Position numbers and translations under genes: made by a program. A model generated the notes under the pieces. That model saw nothing but the letters and a program-made list of their open reading frames with translations. It did not search any database and was not told the DNA's origin. Positions 25,650-35,706 of a stretch of 64,000 bases of DNA are shown one piece after another. The stretch comes from DAISKN01 sp963716925 (GTDB lineage: Bacteria > Acidobacteriota > Vicinamibacteria > Marinacidobacterales > SMYC01): positions 1 to 64,000 of the forward strand of contig CAVQUX010000018.1 of the NCBI GenBank assembly GCA_963716925.1, given 5' to 3'. How positions within the stretch are numbered: the stretch's first letter is position 1; each line of letters opens with the position of its first letter.

Positions 25650-25904
25650 GGAATGCTCTCCCTCCTTGTCACGATCAGCTTGAAACGGTGAACGTTCCGT
25701 CGATTATCCCGCATCGGCGGCCTCGGACAATTCCGCAGGCGCCAGAGTCACATTATCTCGGCCCGTCCACGTTCGTCGTCGTGCGCGGACCCGAGCCACG
25801 AGGGCTTCTTGATCAATCGGGTGGATTGCCAGGAGAAGAGGGGAACGCCGAATGCGGATCCGGTGACGGCTCTCAGCCATGATTCCGCCCTGGGCGCCCC
25901 AGCG

Positions 25905-27224
25905 CTACGCGGGAGCTTGGCCGAGCCGGCCTCGACGCCAGTAGAAGTAGACGGGGATTCCGGTCGCAATGATGGCGAGCCCGACGATCGAGGGTCCGGG
26001 CGTCGTCACCAGCGTGTTGCCGACGAACCAGAAAGAAACCCCGGCGAAGAGTATCGGGGTCACCGGGTAGCCCCACATTCGATACGGCCGCTCTCGATCG
26101 GGCTGCTTCCGCCTCAGGATGAGAACGCCCGCGACCGTCATCCCGTAGAAGATCCAGGCGGAGAAGATGACGTACGAGAAGAGCTTGTCGTACGAGCCGG
26201 ATGCCGCCAGGATCGAAGCCCAGACGCCCTGGAACAGGAGCGAAAATCCCGGGGTCTCGAAGCGCGGGTGGATCTCGGCGACCCGGGAGAAGAACAGTCC
26301 ATCGCGAGCCTGGGCGAAGTACACCCGCGCCGCGGTGAGGATGGTCCCGTTCGTAGAGCCGGTGATGGAAAGCAGGATCGTCAGCGAGACGAAGGAGGCC
26401 CCCAGAGCGCCGAGGGTGCGCTCGGCGACGGTCGCGGCCACCCGCGGTGTCTCGGCGATCTCCGGGAGAGAGAGGATCTTCAAGTAGGCGAGGTTCGCGC
26501 TCAGGTAGATCGCCATGATGGTGGCCACCCCGAGCCCGAGCGAAAGAGGAATGTTCCTCTGCGGGTTCCTGACCTCTCCGGCGACGAAGCTGATGCAGTA
26601 CCAGCCCTCGTAGGCCCAGAGGCAGGCGATCATCGCGATGCCGAAATGGCGGAACGCGAAGGGGGCCGGCGCCGCAGCGGCGGGAGCGGACTCGCGCGCT
26701 GCGAACAGAGCGCTCGCAACGAGGATCGCGATGCCGGTGAGCTTGAGCACGGTGAACGTCTTTTGCACCAGAGCGCCCTGTCGGACGCCTCGGTAGTTGA
26801 CGAAGGTGAGCGCGAGAATCAAAGCGACGGAAACGAGCCTAGCTCCCACGGTCGAGAGGGGCACGAAGTACGAGAGGTAGATCGAGAACCCGGCGCTGAG
26901 CGTGGCTATCGATCCCGACTGGATCACGAGGAAGAACGCCCAGCCGCAGAGAAACGCGGGAAGCGGTCCGTAGGCCTCTCGGAGGTAGACGTACTGGCCA
27001 CCGGTCGAAGGCATCATCGCCCCGAGCTCGGCATAGGCGAGAGCTCCGAAGAAGCTCAGGAGCCCGGTGAACACCCAGACCCCGAGAAACGCGGGGACCG
27101 ACTGGAGGTTCTGAGCGACGGAGTTCGGGACGATGAACACCGCGGAGCCGATCACCGTCCCCACGACGATGGCGGCGGAATCTACGATCGAGAGTTTTCG
27201 CGGGAGCTCGGCGGCGCCGGTCAC
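25905..27224 (-). CDS. APC-superfamily amino acid permease (second of pair)
   Basis: A 439-residue, 12-helix inner-membrane permease. Helix 1 carries the substrate-binding GTVIGSAVFIVPNSVA motif. GQYVYLREAYGPLPAF follows helix 2-3, and the RNPQRNIPLSLGLGV segment marks the amphipathic loop typical of the LAT/basic amino acid-polyamine families. The late ARDGLFFSRVAEIHPRFETP motif is also conserved. The start is GTG 27224, overlapping the stop of the upstream permease (GTGA), so the two permeases are translationally coupled. The substrate is not predictable. Confidence 0.87.
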   Translation of the reverse strand: MTGAAELPRKLSIVDSAAIVVGTVIGSAVFIVPNSVAQNLQSVPAFLGVWVFTGLLSFFGALAYAELGAMMPSTGGQYVYLREAYGPLPAFLCGWAFFLVIQSGSIATLSAGFSIYLSYFVPLSTVGARLVSVALILALTFVNYRGVRQGALVQKTFTVLKLTGIAILVASALFAARESAPAAAAPAPFAFRHFGIAMIACLWAYEGWYCISFVAGEVRNPQRNIPLSLGLGVATIMAIYLSANLAYLKILSLPEIAETPRVAATVAERTLGALGASFVSLTILLSITGSTNGTILTAARVYFAQARDGLFFSRVAEIHPRFETPGFSLLFQGVWASILAASGSYDKLFSYVIFSAWIFYGMTVAGVLILRRKQPDRERPYRMWGYPVTPILFAGVSFWFVGNTLVTTPGPSIVGLAIIATGIPVYFYWRRGRLGQAPA

Positions 27225-28756
27225 TGGCCGGGGAGTCTAGCACGCAAGCGACTGTGCCGGATCCCGTAGCCGAAGTAGACCGCGAAGCCGATGAGGAGCC
27301 AGACGATGAGCCGGATCCAGGTGTCGAGAGGAAGGCTCGCCATGAGCAGAAGGAACACGAGGATCCCGAGGACGGGTACGTAGGGCACGAGCGGGGTTCG
27401 AAACGGCCTCTCGAGATCGGGCCTCCGCTTCCTGAGAATGAGGACGGAAGAGCAGACGATGACGAACGCGAGAAGCGTCCCGATGCTCACCAGCTGCCCG
27501 AGGATCGCGATGGGAACCGTCCCCGCGAATCCGGCGACGAAGAGTCCGGTGATCACGGAAGAGATCCAGGGGGTCCGGAATCGAGGGTGGATGGCGCCCG
27601 CCCAGGGAGGGAGGAGCCCGTCGCGCGACATGGCGAAGAACACCCGGGATTGTCCGAGGAGCGTCACCAGCATCACGGTGCTGGTGCCGGCGATGGCGCC
27701 CACCTTCACCAGGAGACTTCCCCAGGCGACGCCGGTGGCATCGATGCCCACGGCCACGGGGGCGGCCACGTCGAGCCTCGAGTAGTGGACGACGCCGGTG
27801 AGAATCACCGCGACGGCGATGTAGAGGATGGTGCAGATCCCGAGAGAAGCGAGAAGCCCCAGGGGCATGTCGCGCTGCGGATTTCGCGCCTCCTGGGCGG
27901 CGGTGGAGACGGCGTCGAAGCCGACGTAGGCGAAGAAGATCACCGCCGCGCCCCGGGCGATCCCCGAGAGCCCGAAGGAGCCGAAGCTTCCTTCGTTCGG
28001 GGGAAGAAACGGCGTCCAGTTGAGGGCGGCGACTTCGGGGTGGCGCAGGAGGAAGGAGCCCGCGACCACGATGAAGATCAGCACCGTCCCCACCTTGACG
28101 AACACCACCGCGAGGTTGAAGTTGGCCGACTCCCGGATGCCCACGATGAGGATCGCGCTCACCGCGAGCACCGCCAGGAACGCGGGCACGTTGAAGACCG
28201 CGGCGACCGTCGGAAGGGAAGACGGATCGGTCCCGGCCGAAGCGAGCGTCGGCCCGAGCGTGAGGAGCGGCTCCCACCGGTTCTGGAAGAACACCAGAAC
28301 CGTGCCCGGTGTATCGGTGAAGCGCGGGGGCAGGTGGATCCCGAAATCCTGCAGAAGGCTCACCACGTTGGCGCTCCATCCGGAGGCCACGGTGGCCGCG
28401 CTGAAGGCGTACTCCAGGATCAAGTCCCAGCCGATGATCCAGGCGAAGATCTCGCCGAGCGTGGCGTAGCCGTAGGTATAGGCCGATCCCGCGACCGGGA
28501 TGAGCGTCGCGAACTCCGCATAGCACAGCCCGGCGAGAGCGCACCCGACGCCCGCGAGGATGAAGGAAAGCGAGATCGACGGACCCGCGTACCGCGCGGC
28601 GGCGGTGCCGGTGATGACGAAGATGCCGGCGCCGATCACGGCGCCGATGCCGAGGGCGACGAGGTTCCACGGGCCGAGCACCCGGTGAAGGGAACCGTCG
28701 CCTTCGGTCTCGCCCACGACGGCATCGAGCGGTTTGGTGGCGAAGAGCTGGGACAT
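27221..28756 (-). CDS. APC-superfamily cationic amino acid transporter-like permease
   Basis: A 511-residue permease of the CAT/YfnA type with 12-14 helices. It starts with LHRVLGPWNLVALGIGAVIG, then AGIFVITGTAAARYAGP, AGLCYAEFATLIPVAGSAYTY and IIGWDLILEYAFSAATVASGW. EARNPQRDMPLGLLASLG and MSRDGLLPPWAGAIHPRFRTP follow. In the family these carry arginine, lysine or ornithine, or small neutral amino acids. It is separated by 60 bp from the response regulator gene upstream and overlaps the next permease by 4 nt, so the regulator may control both. Confidence 0.9.
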   Translation of the reverse strand: MSQLFATKPLDAVVGETEGDGSLHRVLGPWNLVALGIGAVIGAGIFVITGTAAARYAGPSISLSFILAGVGCALAGLCYAEFATLIPVAGSAYTYGYATLGEIFAWIIGWDLILEYAFSAATVASGWSANVVSLLQDFGIHLPPRFTDTPGTVLVFFQNRWEPLLTLGPTLASAGTDPSSLPTVAAVFNVPAFLAVLAVSAILIVGIRESANFNLAVVFVKVGTVLIFIVVAGSFLLRHPEVAALNWTPFLPPNEGSFGSFGLSGIARGAAVIFFAYVGFDAVSTAAQEARNPQRDMPLGLLASLGICTILYIAVAVILTGVVHYSRLDVAAPVAVGIDATGVAWGSLLVKVGAIAGTSTVMLVTLLGQSRVFFAMSRDGLLPPWAGAIHPRFRTPWISSVITGLFVAGFAGTVPIAILGQLVSIGTLLAFVIVCSSVLILRKRRPDLERPFRTPLVPYVPVLGILVFLLLMASLPLDTWIRLIVWLLIGFAVYFGYGIRHSRLRARLPGQ

Positions 28757-28816
28757 GAAGGCATGGAATCCCAGCGCCGATCTTCCGGCAAGGAAGTCGG
28801 GGCGAGCGGGACGATC

Positions 28817-29542
28817 TCAGTGGCCAGAGGGACGGCCGAGCGCGACATCGAGCTCGTGGCGATACCTTCGACTCAGCGTGAGCTCGGTTCCGTCCTTTAG
28901 CACGACCATCTGGTCGCCATGGAAGAGCGGGTACAGCGACTGGATGCGGTCCACGTTGACCAGGGTCGATCGATGGATTCGAAGAAACCGCGCCGGATCG
29001 AGCCGTGACTTCAGGCGGGACAGCGTCTCTCTCAGAAGGTGAGTCTGCCCGGCCGCATGGACTTTGACGTAGTTGTCTGCCGTTTCCACCCACTCGATGT
29101 CCTCCACCCTGAGCACCTGCTGGCGGTCGCCCGAGCGCACCAGGAGGCGCGTGAGCGGACTCGGCCCGGCCTCCTCGGACTGGCGGAGGTGATCGCGCGC
29201 GCGCTCGACAGCCACCCCGAAGCGCCGGCGATCGATCGGCTTCAGAAGGTAGTCGAGGGCCTTCACCTCGAAGGCGCGCACCGCGTACTGGTCGTAAGCC
29301 GTGACGAAGATGACCGCCGGGGAGCGCGGTCCGAGCCCCTGCAGGAGCGTGAGTCCGTCGATCTCCGGCATCTCGATGTCGAGGAACACCAGGTTCGGGT
29401 CGAGCTCGCGGATGAGTCTCGCCGCCTCCCTTCCGGAGCCGCACTCGCCGGCGACCTCGGCGTCGGGCTCGCGTGCGAGGAGGGTCTTGATCTTCCTGCG
29501 CGCCAGCGGCTCGTCGTCGGCGATCAGGGCTCGTAGGGGCAT
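28817..29542 (-). CDS. LytTR-family response regulator
   Basis: A 241-residue response regulator. The receiver domain covers residues 1-120, with the acidic pair DD9-10, phosphoacceptor D55 in LVFLDIEMPEIDG, and the K in LLKPIDRRR. The LytTR DNA-binding domain follows (residues ~135-240), with IEWVETADNYVKVHA, FLRIHRSTLVNVDRI and the C-terminal LTLSRRYRHELD. It binds DNA as a dimer at direct repeats and usually regulates nearby transport or cell-surface genes. It immediately follows the sensor kinase gene with no gap and precedes two permease genes on the same strand. Confidence 0.92.
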   Translation of the reverse strand: MPLRALIADDEPLARRKIKTLLAREPDAEVAGECGSGREAARLIRELDPNLVFLDIEMPEIDGLTLLQGLGPRSPAVIFVTAYDQYAVRAFEVKALDYLLKPIDRRRFGVAVERARDHLRQSEEAGPSPLTRLLVRSGDRQQVLRVEDIEWVETADNYVKVHAAGQTHLLRETLSRLKSRLDPARFLRIHRSTLVNVDRIQSLYPLFHGDQMVVLKDGTELTLSRRYRHELDVALGRPSGH

Positions 29543-30610
29543 CTAAGCTCCCATGAAAGGCAACCGTACGCTCGCGAGGGCACCGCCTTCCGGCAAGCTC
29601 GCGAGCTCGAAGCGGTAGTCGTCGCCATGAAGCCGCTCGAGCCGCGCGCGGGTATTGGCGAGCCCGATTCCCGATTCCCGCTGGGCCTCCGGGAGCCCGG
29701 GGCCGTCGTCTTCCACTTCGAGCCGGAGGGCGCCGTTCTCGCGCCAGGCACGCACGTCGACCCGACCGCCCTCCGCGCGCCGGGAGACGCCATGACGGAT
29801 GGCGTTCTCGACCAGCGGCTGGAGGAGGAGGTTCGGTACCCGGGCGTCCAGAGTTTCCGGGTCGATTTCGAACGTCACCCGGAGCCGATCCGCGAACCGG
29901 GTCTTCTCGATCTCGAGGTAGCGATCGAGGAACGAAAGCTCCTCGCGAAGGCTCACCTCCTGCGGGGCGTCGCCCCGGAGGCTGTCTCGCAGGAGCGAGG
30001 CGAGCTGGGACAACATCCGGTCCGCGGCCTCCGGGTCGGTCTCGATGAGGGTCGAGACCGCGTTCAGGGCGTTGAACAGGAAATGGGGCTGGAGCTGCAT
30101 CTTCAGGCGCTGGAGCTGAGACTGCGCGAGCTCGGCTTCGAGCTGGGTGGCCCGGAGCTCACGCTCTCGGAACCGGTCGTAATAATGAAGAGCGTGGGTG
30201 GCTCCCACCAGGACCCAGTAGATGAGGACGTTCCACTGCATGTGAACGGCGTAGACCGCGCGCAGGGGCGCGACTCCGATATGGCTCGCGCGGGTCACGA
30301 CCGCGAGGACCAGAAGGTGCGCGAACGAGAGGAGAACGCAGGCGGGAAGGTGGAGCTGAAGGCTCACGAGGAATCCGGTCTCCTCTTTCAGGAAGAGACG
30401 GCTGAGGCCGACGACCAGAGGCGCCAGGGCCGCCCAGGCGTACCAGTAGGAGAAAGACCAGGCGAGCGCTTCCGACCACGAGCCGGTTCCGCCGAGAATC
30501 CGGGTGTTGATGAGCTGGATCTGGGCCCCGAAGAGAAGCGCGAGGGCGGTCCAGCAGCCGAGGATGAGCCAGAATCGCACCTTCCGAGGAGAAGTCACCG
30601 GTTCCCACAT
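29543..30610 (-). CDS. LytS-type sensor histidine kinase
   Basis: A 355-residue membrane kinase. Four predicted N-terminal helices (residues ~12-160) form the sensor, and a short coiled coil (ERELRATQLEAELAQSQLQ) leads into the His_kinase domain. The phosphoacceptor His lies in MQLQPHFLFNALNAVSTLIE, and the ATPase domain has PNLLLQPLVENAIRHG and the glycine-rich EDDGPGLP and GIGLANTRARLE. No extracytoplasmic domain is evident, so it probably senses within the membrane. The start is ATG 30610; the long upstream frame is a shadow of the amidohydrolase. It directly abuts the LytTR regulator. Confidence 0.9.
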   Translation of the reverse strand: MWEPVTSPRKVRFWLILGCWTALALLFGAQIQLINTRILGGTGSWSEALAWSFSYWYAWAALAPLVVGLSRLFLKEETGFLVSLQLHLPACVLLSFAHLLVLAVVTRASHIGVAPLRAVYAVHMQWNVLIYWVLVGATHALHYYDRFRERELRATQLEAELAQSQLQRLKMQLQPHFLFNALNAVSTLIETDPEAADRMLSQLASLLRDSLRGDAPQEVSLREELSFLDRYLEIEKTRFADRLRVTFEIDPETLDARVPNLLLQPLVENAIRHGVSRRAEGGRVDVRAWRENGALRLEVEDDGPGLPEAQRESGIGLANTRARLERLHGDDYRFELASLPEGGALASVRLPFMGA

Positions 30611-30668
30611 GATACATGGGACGCCCGCTCGCGTAGAATGGCGCCGGCTTTCGAGAAGGAGGCGCGTC

Positions 30669-32359
30669 GTGCGAATTCCGCTGAGCATCGCTTGCTGTCT
30701 CATCGCCGCCTGCGCATCGCCGCGGCGCGGGGAAGAACCCGCCGAAGTTCTCTTCGAGAACGGGAACTTCGTCACGCTCGATCCGGCGACTCCTCGTGCG
30801 GAGGCCCTCGCCGTTCGCGGCGAGCGCATCCTCGCCGTCGGGAGCCGGGAGGAGATCGAGAGATACCGCGGAGACGCGACCGAGGTCATCGACCTCGCGG
30901 GCGCGACCGTCGTCCCCGGGCTCATCGACGCCCACGAGCATTTCCCGCTCATCGGAAAGAGGGTCCAGCAGGTGTTTCTCGACGAGACCCGGAGCGCGGC
31001 TGAAGCCCTCGAGATCGTGAAGCGCGAGCTCGAGAAAATCCCGCCGGGAGAGTGGCTCGTGGGGCAGGGCTGGCACACCGTGGCCTGGAACGGGAGCGAT
31101 TACCCGGGAGAGGAGGAGCTGAGCCGCATCTCTCCCGACAATCCCGTTTATCTCGTCGGAATGGCGAGCCACGCCGCCTGGGTGAACGCGAAAGCGCTCG
31201 AGCTCGCGGGCATCACCAGGGACACGCCGGACCCTCCGGGAGGAAGATCCTGAAGCGCGCCGATACGGGACAGCCGACGGGGATCCTGCTCGAGGAAGCG
31301 CTCGACCTGGTGTCACGCCTGCTTCCCCCCGAGACCCGCGAGAGTCGAAAGGAAGACATACGGAGAAGCATCGAGACCGCGCTCCGCTTCGGCTTGACGG
31401 GCATGCACGACGCCGGCTCGAACGCCGAGACCGTGGGGATCTTCAAGGAACTTCTCGCGGAAGGCGCGTTTCCGTTCCGGCTCTACGTGATGCTCGACGT
31501 GCCGAACGCGGGCGCGGTCCTGGACTCCTACCTCGAGCATCCGCCGGAAATAGGCCTCGGCGACCATCGGCTCACGATTCGCTGCTTCAAGGCCTACGCG
31601 GACGGCGCTCTCGGCGCGCGCGGGGCGTCGCTCCTCGAGCCCTATAGCGACGACGCCGAAGCGACGGGGCTGATTCAGAACTCGGAGGACGAGCTCGACC
31701 GACTGATCGAGAAGGCGGGAAGCAAGGGCTATCAGGTGGCGATCCACGCGATCGGAGATCGCGGGAACCGGAATACCCTGAACGCCGTCGAGCGGGCGCG
31801 GAAGGCGCTTCCCGGGAAGGACCTGAGGGTGCGGATCGAGCATGCGCAGATCCTGTCGCCTTCCGACATCCCGCGCTTCGCGGGTCTCTCGGTGATCGCT
31901 TCGATGCAGCCGATCCACGCGACGATGGACATGGGATTCGCCGAGACGAGAGTCGGCCCGGAGAGAATCAAAGGAGGCTACGTCTGGCAGAGCCTCCTCT
32001 CCTCGGGAGCGCGGGTCGCCGCCGGCTCGGACACGCCGTCCTTCCCGGTGGTGTACAACAATCCGCTCTGGGGCATCCACGCCGCCGTCACCCGGCAGGA
32101 CGCCGATGGAAAGCCCGAAGGCGGCTGGTACGGAGCCCAGAAGGTCAGCCGGATGGACGCTCTGAAGATGTACACCATCCACCCCGCGTACGCGGCGTTC
32201 GAGGAAGACATCAAAGGCTCGCTCTCGCCGGGAAAGCTCGCGGACCTGACGGTGCTCTCGAAGGACATCCTCACCATTCCCGACGCGGAAATCCGGGACA
32301 CTGAGGTGGTGATGACCGTGCTCGGAGGGAAGGTCGTCTATCGGATGCCCGGGCGATAG
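30669..32359 (+). CDS. Amidohydrolase family 3 (YtcJ-like) lipoprotein, one frameshift
   Basis: About 563 residues after correcting one missing base between 31243 and 31244. The start is GTG 30669, with GGAGG 6 nt upstream. The N-terminus RIPLSIACCLIAACASP ends in a LIAAC lipobox, so it is probably a lipoprotein. Metal-site motifs are the HxH in GLIDAHEHF, CFKAYADGALG, the His in IHAIGDRGN and RIEHAQIL, and the Asp in AAGSDTPSF. Family members hydrolyse amides, formamides or cyclic amides. Frame 1 ends just after DTPDPPGG and frame 2 resumes at KILKRADTGQPTG, exactly where homologues continue. A sequencing indel is likely. Confidence 0.78.
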
Positions 32360-32378
32360 CCAGGGAGAGGTTGAGTGC

Positions 32379-32786
32379 GTGGATCGTCGAGCGCGAGCGG
32401 CGTTCCTGGCGCTGATCGCGGCGCAAGCCGCACACTCGGTAGAGGAGTACGTCTTTCGCCTCTTCGACGTCTTCGCTCCGGCGCGTTTCGTGAGCGGCCT
32501 GTTCAGCGGCGACTCGAGCCGGGGGTTCGCCATCGCGAACGCGGGCATCGTGCTCTTCGGTGTCTGGTGCTATGCGGCCCGCGTACGCCGCGGCCTTCCG
32601 TCGGCTCGCGGCCTCATGTGGTTCTGGGCGTTGCTCGAGCTCGGGAACGGGTTGGGTCACATTCTTCTGGCTCTCGGGAGGGGAGGCTACTTCCCCGGGC
32701 TTCTGACGGCGCCCCTGCTGCTCGGGACGTCCCTGTACCTGATCGCCAGGCTATCGGATCGACCCGAGCTGCCGGCTGACGGCTGA
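32379..32786 (+). CDS. HXXEE-motif membrane protein
   Basis: A 135-residue protein with four predicted membrane segments. The N-terminal AQAAHSVEEYVF contains the H-x-x-E-E signature that names the HXXEE family, and a second polar motif GNGLGHILLAL lies in the third segment. These suggest a metal-binding site inside the membrane, but no activity has been shown for the family as far as I know. The start is GTG 32379 with a GGGAGAGG ribosome site. It follows the amidohydrolase gene by 19 nt and is probably co-transcribed. It converges on the M20 peptidase. Confidence 0.7.
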   Translation: MDRRARAAFLALIAAQAAHSVEEYVFRLFDVFAPARFVSGLFSGDSSRGFAIANAGIVLFGVWCYAARVRRGLPSARGLMWFWALLELGNGLGHILLALGRGGYFPGLLTAPLLLGTSLYLIARLSDRPELPADG

Positions 32787-32794
32787 GAGCCGTT

Positions 32795-34195
32795 TCACTC
32801 CGCTCGCGCCATGTCCAGCACGACGTCCCAATTGAACCGGACGAACCGAAAGAGCTCGCTCTCCAGGATCCGCTCCTGGTCGCTGTGGGCGCCGAATCCC
32901 TTGGGCCCATCCTCCTCGTCGATTGCCGGGCCGATGCCGTAGCACTGGATTCCCTTGCCCCGGAGGTAGGCCATGTCGGTGGCCCCGGTCGACATCGAGG
33001 GGAGAGTCGGCGCGTCGTAGTGCTTCTTGACCGCGGCCTCGATGGCGAGAAACGCTTCGGAGTCGAGCCGCTGCTCGCGGCTTCCCGGTCGGACGTCGCG
33101 CTCGGCGAACTTCACCTCGACCGTGGGGTCGTCGACCACTTTCCGGATCTCGTCGAGAAAGCTCTGCATGTTCTCGTCGGGAAGCGCCCGGATGTCGAGC
33201 GTCGCCTTCGATTCGGAAGGGATGACGTTCACGCGGTAGCCGCCCTGGAAGATGTTGGGTGAGACGGAGGTGCGCAGCATGGACGAGTGGCGCGGCTCGT
33301 GGTCGAGGAAGTATTCGTCGGCCGCCTTCGCGGTCGCGGGATCGAGAACGCTTCGATAGCGCGCGGCGTCCTCCGGCGAGGAGATCGAAGCGAGCCTCTC
33401 GAAGTACATGCTCGTGGTCTCGTTGAGCCGGATGGGGGGGCTCCAGTCGGCGATGGCGGCGACGGCTTTCGAGAGGTGGACGATGGAGTTGGTCTTGAGC
33501 GGGACGGAGCCGTGCCCGGCGACGCCCCGGGCGATCACCTCCGCGGCGTAGGGGATCTTCTCGATCGTCTGTACCGACGCGTATTTCACCTTCCCGCCCC
33601 CGCGGGTGACGCCTCCTCCCTCGGCGAGGCAGTACTCGGCTTCGATCTTCGGCAGGTGCTGGTTCACCATGAATTGGATTCCGACCCGGGTCGAGCCCTC
33701 CTCGCCCGCTTCCGCGAGGAAGATGACGTCGCGATCGAGAGGGACGCTCATCCTCTTGAGCTGCAGCATGAGCATGAGCGCCGCGACCACGTTGTCCTTG
33801 TCGTCCACGGTGCCGCGGCTGTAGACGTAGCCGGAATCGCGGGTGGCGCTGAAGGGCGGGAACGTCCACTTCTTCGGGTCGACGTTCACGGTGTCGGTGT
33901 GCGCCATGATGAGGAGGGGCCGCTTCTTTCCGTTTCCTTTCAGCCGGGCCACGACGTTCGGGCGGTGGGGCTCGAGCGAGAACACCTCGACCGGGATTCC
34001 CTCCTTCTCGAGGACCTGTTTCAAGTAGTCCGCGGCCGGCTTCTCGCCTCCCGGAGGATCGGTGGTGTCGAACCGCAGGAGCGCCTGGTAGTGCTCCATG
34101 GTCTCGACCTCGAGCCGGGCCCAGTCCGGGGTTTGGGCCAGCCCCGCGGAGGAGGATAGGCCCAGGAGAAACAGAGCGCCTGCGATTCGCATCAT
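32795..34195 (-). CDS. Secreted M20-family metallopeptidase
   Basis: A 466-residue di-zinc peptidase with a signal peptide (MRIAGALFLLGLSSSAGLAQ). Metal ligands and catalytic residues are visible: MAHTDTVNVD (His and catalytic Asp), RGTVDDKDN (bridging Asp), LAEAGEEGS (catalytic Glu pair), LAEGGG, and the C-terminal FGAHSDQE. A dimerisation domain sits between (IARGVAGHGSVPL onwards). Relatives are carboxypeptidases and aminoacylases acting on peptides or N-acyl amino acids. Start choice: two adjacent ATGs at 34195 and 34192; the frame upstream of them is non-coding. It diverges from the M16 peptidase gene by 44 bp. Confidence 0.9.
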   Translation of the reverse strand: MMRIAGALFLLGLSSSAGLAQTPDWARLEVETMEHYQALLRFDTTDPPGGEKPAADYLKQVLEKEGIPVEVFSLEPHRPNVVARLKGNGKKRPLLIMAHTDTVNVDPKKWTFPPFSATRDSGYVYSRGTVDDKDNVVAALMLMLQLKRMSVPLDRDVIFLAEAGEEGSTRVGIQFMVNQHLPKIEAEYCLAEGGGVTRGGGKVKYASVQTIEKIPYAAEVIARGVAGHGSVPLKTNSIVHLSKAVAAIADWSPPIRLNETTSMYFERLASISSPEDAARYRSVLDPATAKAADEYFLDHEPRHSSMLRTSVSPNIFQGGYRVNVIPSESKATLDIRALPDENMQSFLDEIRKVVDDPTVEVKFAERDVRPGSREQRLDSEAFLAIEAAVKKHYDAPTLPSMSTGATDMAYLRGKGIQCYGIGPAIDEEDGPKGFGAHSDQERILESELFRFVRFNWDVVLDMARAE

Positions 34196-34239
34196 GGGCG
34201 GGATAGTAGCATGCGATGCCGGTGAGCTAAACTTCGTAA

Positions 34240-35706
34240 ATGCTAGGCACTGCGCTCTTCCTTCTCGCATTTCAAGACCTCTCCTCGTTCGAGAGAACGG
34301 TGACCGAGCACCGTCTCGAGAACGGGATGACGTTCCTCATCGTGGAGCGCCACGAGGTTCCCGTGGTCTCGTTTCACCTCTACGCCGACGTCGGTTCGGT
34401 GGACGAGGAGGTCGGTCAGACGGGCATGGCCCACATGTTCGAGCACATGGCGTTCAAGGGAACGCCGGACATCGGCACCCGCGACTACCCGCGGGAGAAA
34501 GAAGCCCTCGATCGCGTGGACGAAGCGTACCGGAAGCTTCGCGCCGCGAGGCTGGAAAAGAAGCCGGACCCGGCGCGCATCGCGGAGCTCGAGAGTGCCT
34601 TTCGAGCCGCCGAGGCGCAGGCGGGCGAGTACGCCGCGAGCGACGAGCTCACCCGGGTCATCGAGCAGGCGGGCGGCTCCGGGCTCAATGCCTCCACTTC
34701 GAACGACGCGACGCGCTACTACCTCAGTCTGCCCTCGAACAAGGCCGAGCTCTGGTTCTCGCTCGAGTCCGCCCGCTTTCTCGAGCCGGTGCTGCGGGAG
34801 TTCTACAAGGAGCGCGACGTGGTCATGGAAGAGCGGCGGATGCGCGTCGAGAGCCAGCCGGTGGGAAAGCTCGTCTCGAACATGCTCTCTCTCGCCTACC
34901 GCGCCCACCCCTACGGCCGCGAGGCCATCGGCTGGCGCTCGGACCTCGAGAACCTGACGCGCTGGCAGGCGCAGGAGTTCTTCGAGAAGCACTACGTCCC
35001 CGCCACTCTGACCGCCGTCATCGTCGGCGACGTCGATCCGAAGCAGGCGGTCGCCTGGGCCGAGGCCTACTTCGGACGCCTTCCGAAACGGGAGCGGGCG
35101 GAGCCCGTCCTCACGGCGGAGCCCAAGCAGGAGGGTCCGAGGTCCACCACGATTCACGCGCAGTCGCAGCCGGTCCTCCTCATCGGCTATCACAAGCCGA
35201 GCGCCCTCGACGAGGATGACGCCGTCTTCGATGCCGTGCAGGACATCCTCTCCGGCGGGCGGACGTCGCGGATCTATCGCAGCCTGGTCCAGGAGAAGCG
35301 CATCTCCGCCGGCGCCGGGGGGTTTCCCGGATTCCCGGGAAACAAGTACCCGAACCTCTTCCTGTTCTTCTCGTTTCCCGCGCCCGGCCACGACAACGAC
35401 GAGAACGAGAAGGCGATGCTCGCGGAGGTCGAAAAGCTCAAGACCGAGCTCGTGACCGAGGAGGAGCTCTCGCGGGTGAAAGCGCGCGCCCGGGCGGAGC
35501 TCGTCGACGGGCTCGATTCGAACACCGGGCTCGCGAGCCAGCTCGCCGTCTACCAGGTGCTCACCGGGGACTGGCGCAACCTGTTTCGCCGCCTCGAGGC
35601 GATCGACGGCGTCACTCGCGAGGACATCCAGAGGGTGGCGAAGGAGTACTTCGTCGAAGCGAACCGAAGCTTCGCCTACCTCGTTCCCGCGGAAGGAGGC
35701 GAGTGA
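34240..35706 (+). CDS. M16-family zinc metallopeptidase, catalytic subunit
   Basis: A 488-residue pitrilysin-like peptidase. The inverted zinc motif is H65-x-x-E68-H69 (HMFEHMAFKGT), and the third ligand Glu would lie in the following helical insertion. The family cue NGMTFLIVERHEVPVVSF and a second inactive repeat (VLLIGYHKPSALDEDDAVFD, SGGRTSRIYRSLV) are present. The N-terminus MLGTALFLLAFQ is hydrophobic but short, so export is likely, not certain. TAAACT ends 6 nt before the ATG with no ribosome site. The stop overlaps the second M16 gene (TGATG), forming a catalytic/non-catalytic pair. Confidence 0.9.
   Translation: MLGTALFLLAFQDLSSFERTVTEHRLENGMTFLIVERHEVPVVSFHLYADVGSVDEEVGQTGMAHMFEHMAFKGTPDIGTRDYPREKEALDRVDEAYRKLRAARLEKKPDPARIAELESAFRAAEAQAGEYAASDELTRVIEQAGGSGLNASTSNDATRYYLSLPSNKAELWFSLESARFLEPVLREFYKERDVVMEERRMRVESQPVGKLVSNMLSLAYRAHPYGREAIGWRSDLENLTRWQAQEFFEKHYVPATLTAVIVGDVDPKQAVAWAEAYFGRLPKRERAEPVLTAEPKQEGPRSTTIHAQSQPVLLIGYHKPSALDEDDAVFDAVQDILSGGRTSRIYRSLVQEKRISAGAGGFPGFPGNKYPNLFLFFSFPAPGHDNDENEKAMLAEVEKLKTELVTEEELSRVKARARAELVDGLDSNTGLASQLAVYQVLTGDWRNLFRRLEAIDGVTREDIQRVAKEYFVEANRSFAYLVPAEGGE

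Noticed and set aside
27254..28900. A 548-codon plus-strand frame opposite the permease genes
   Set aside because: Extremely charged, low-complexity translation lying fully antisense to two obvious membrane permeases.
25905..30610. Considering the permease pair plus LytS/LytR as a pyruvate or LrgAB-type system
   Set aside because: The transporters are APC amino acid permeases, not LrgAB/CidAB or BtsT-like proteins, so only a general amino-acid-transport link can be suggested.
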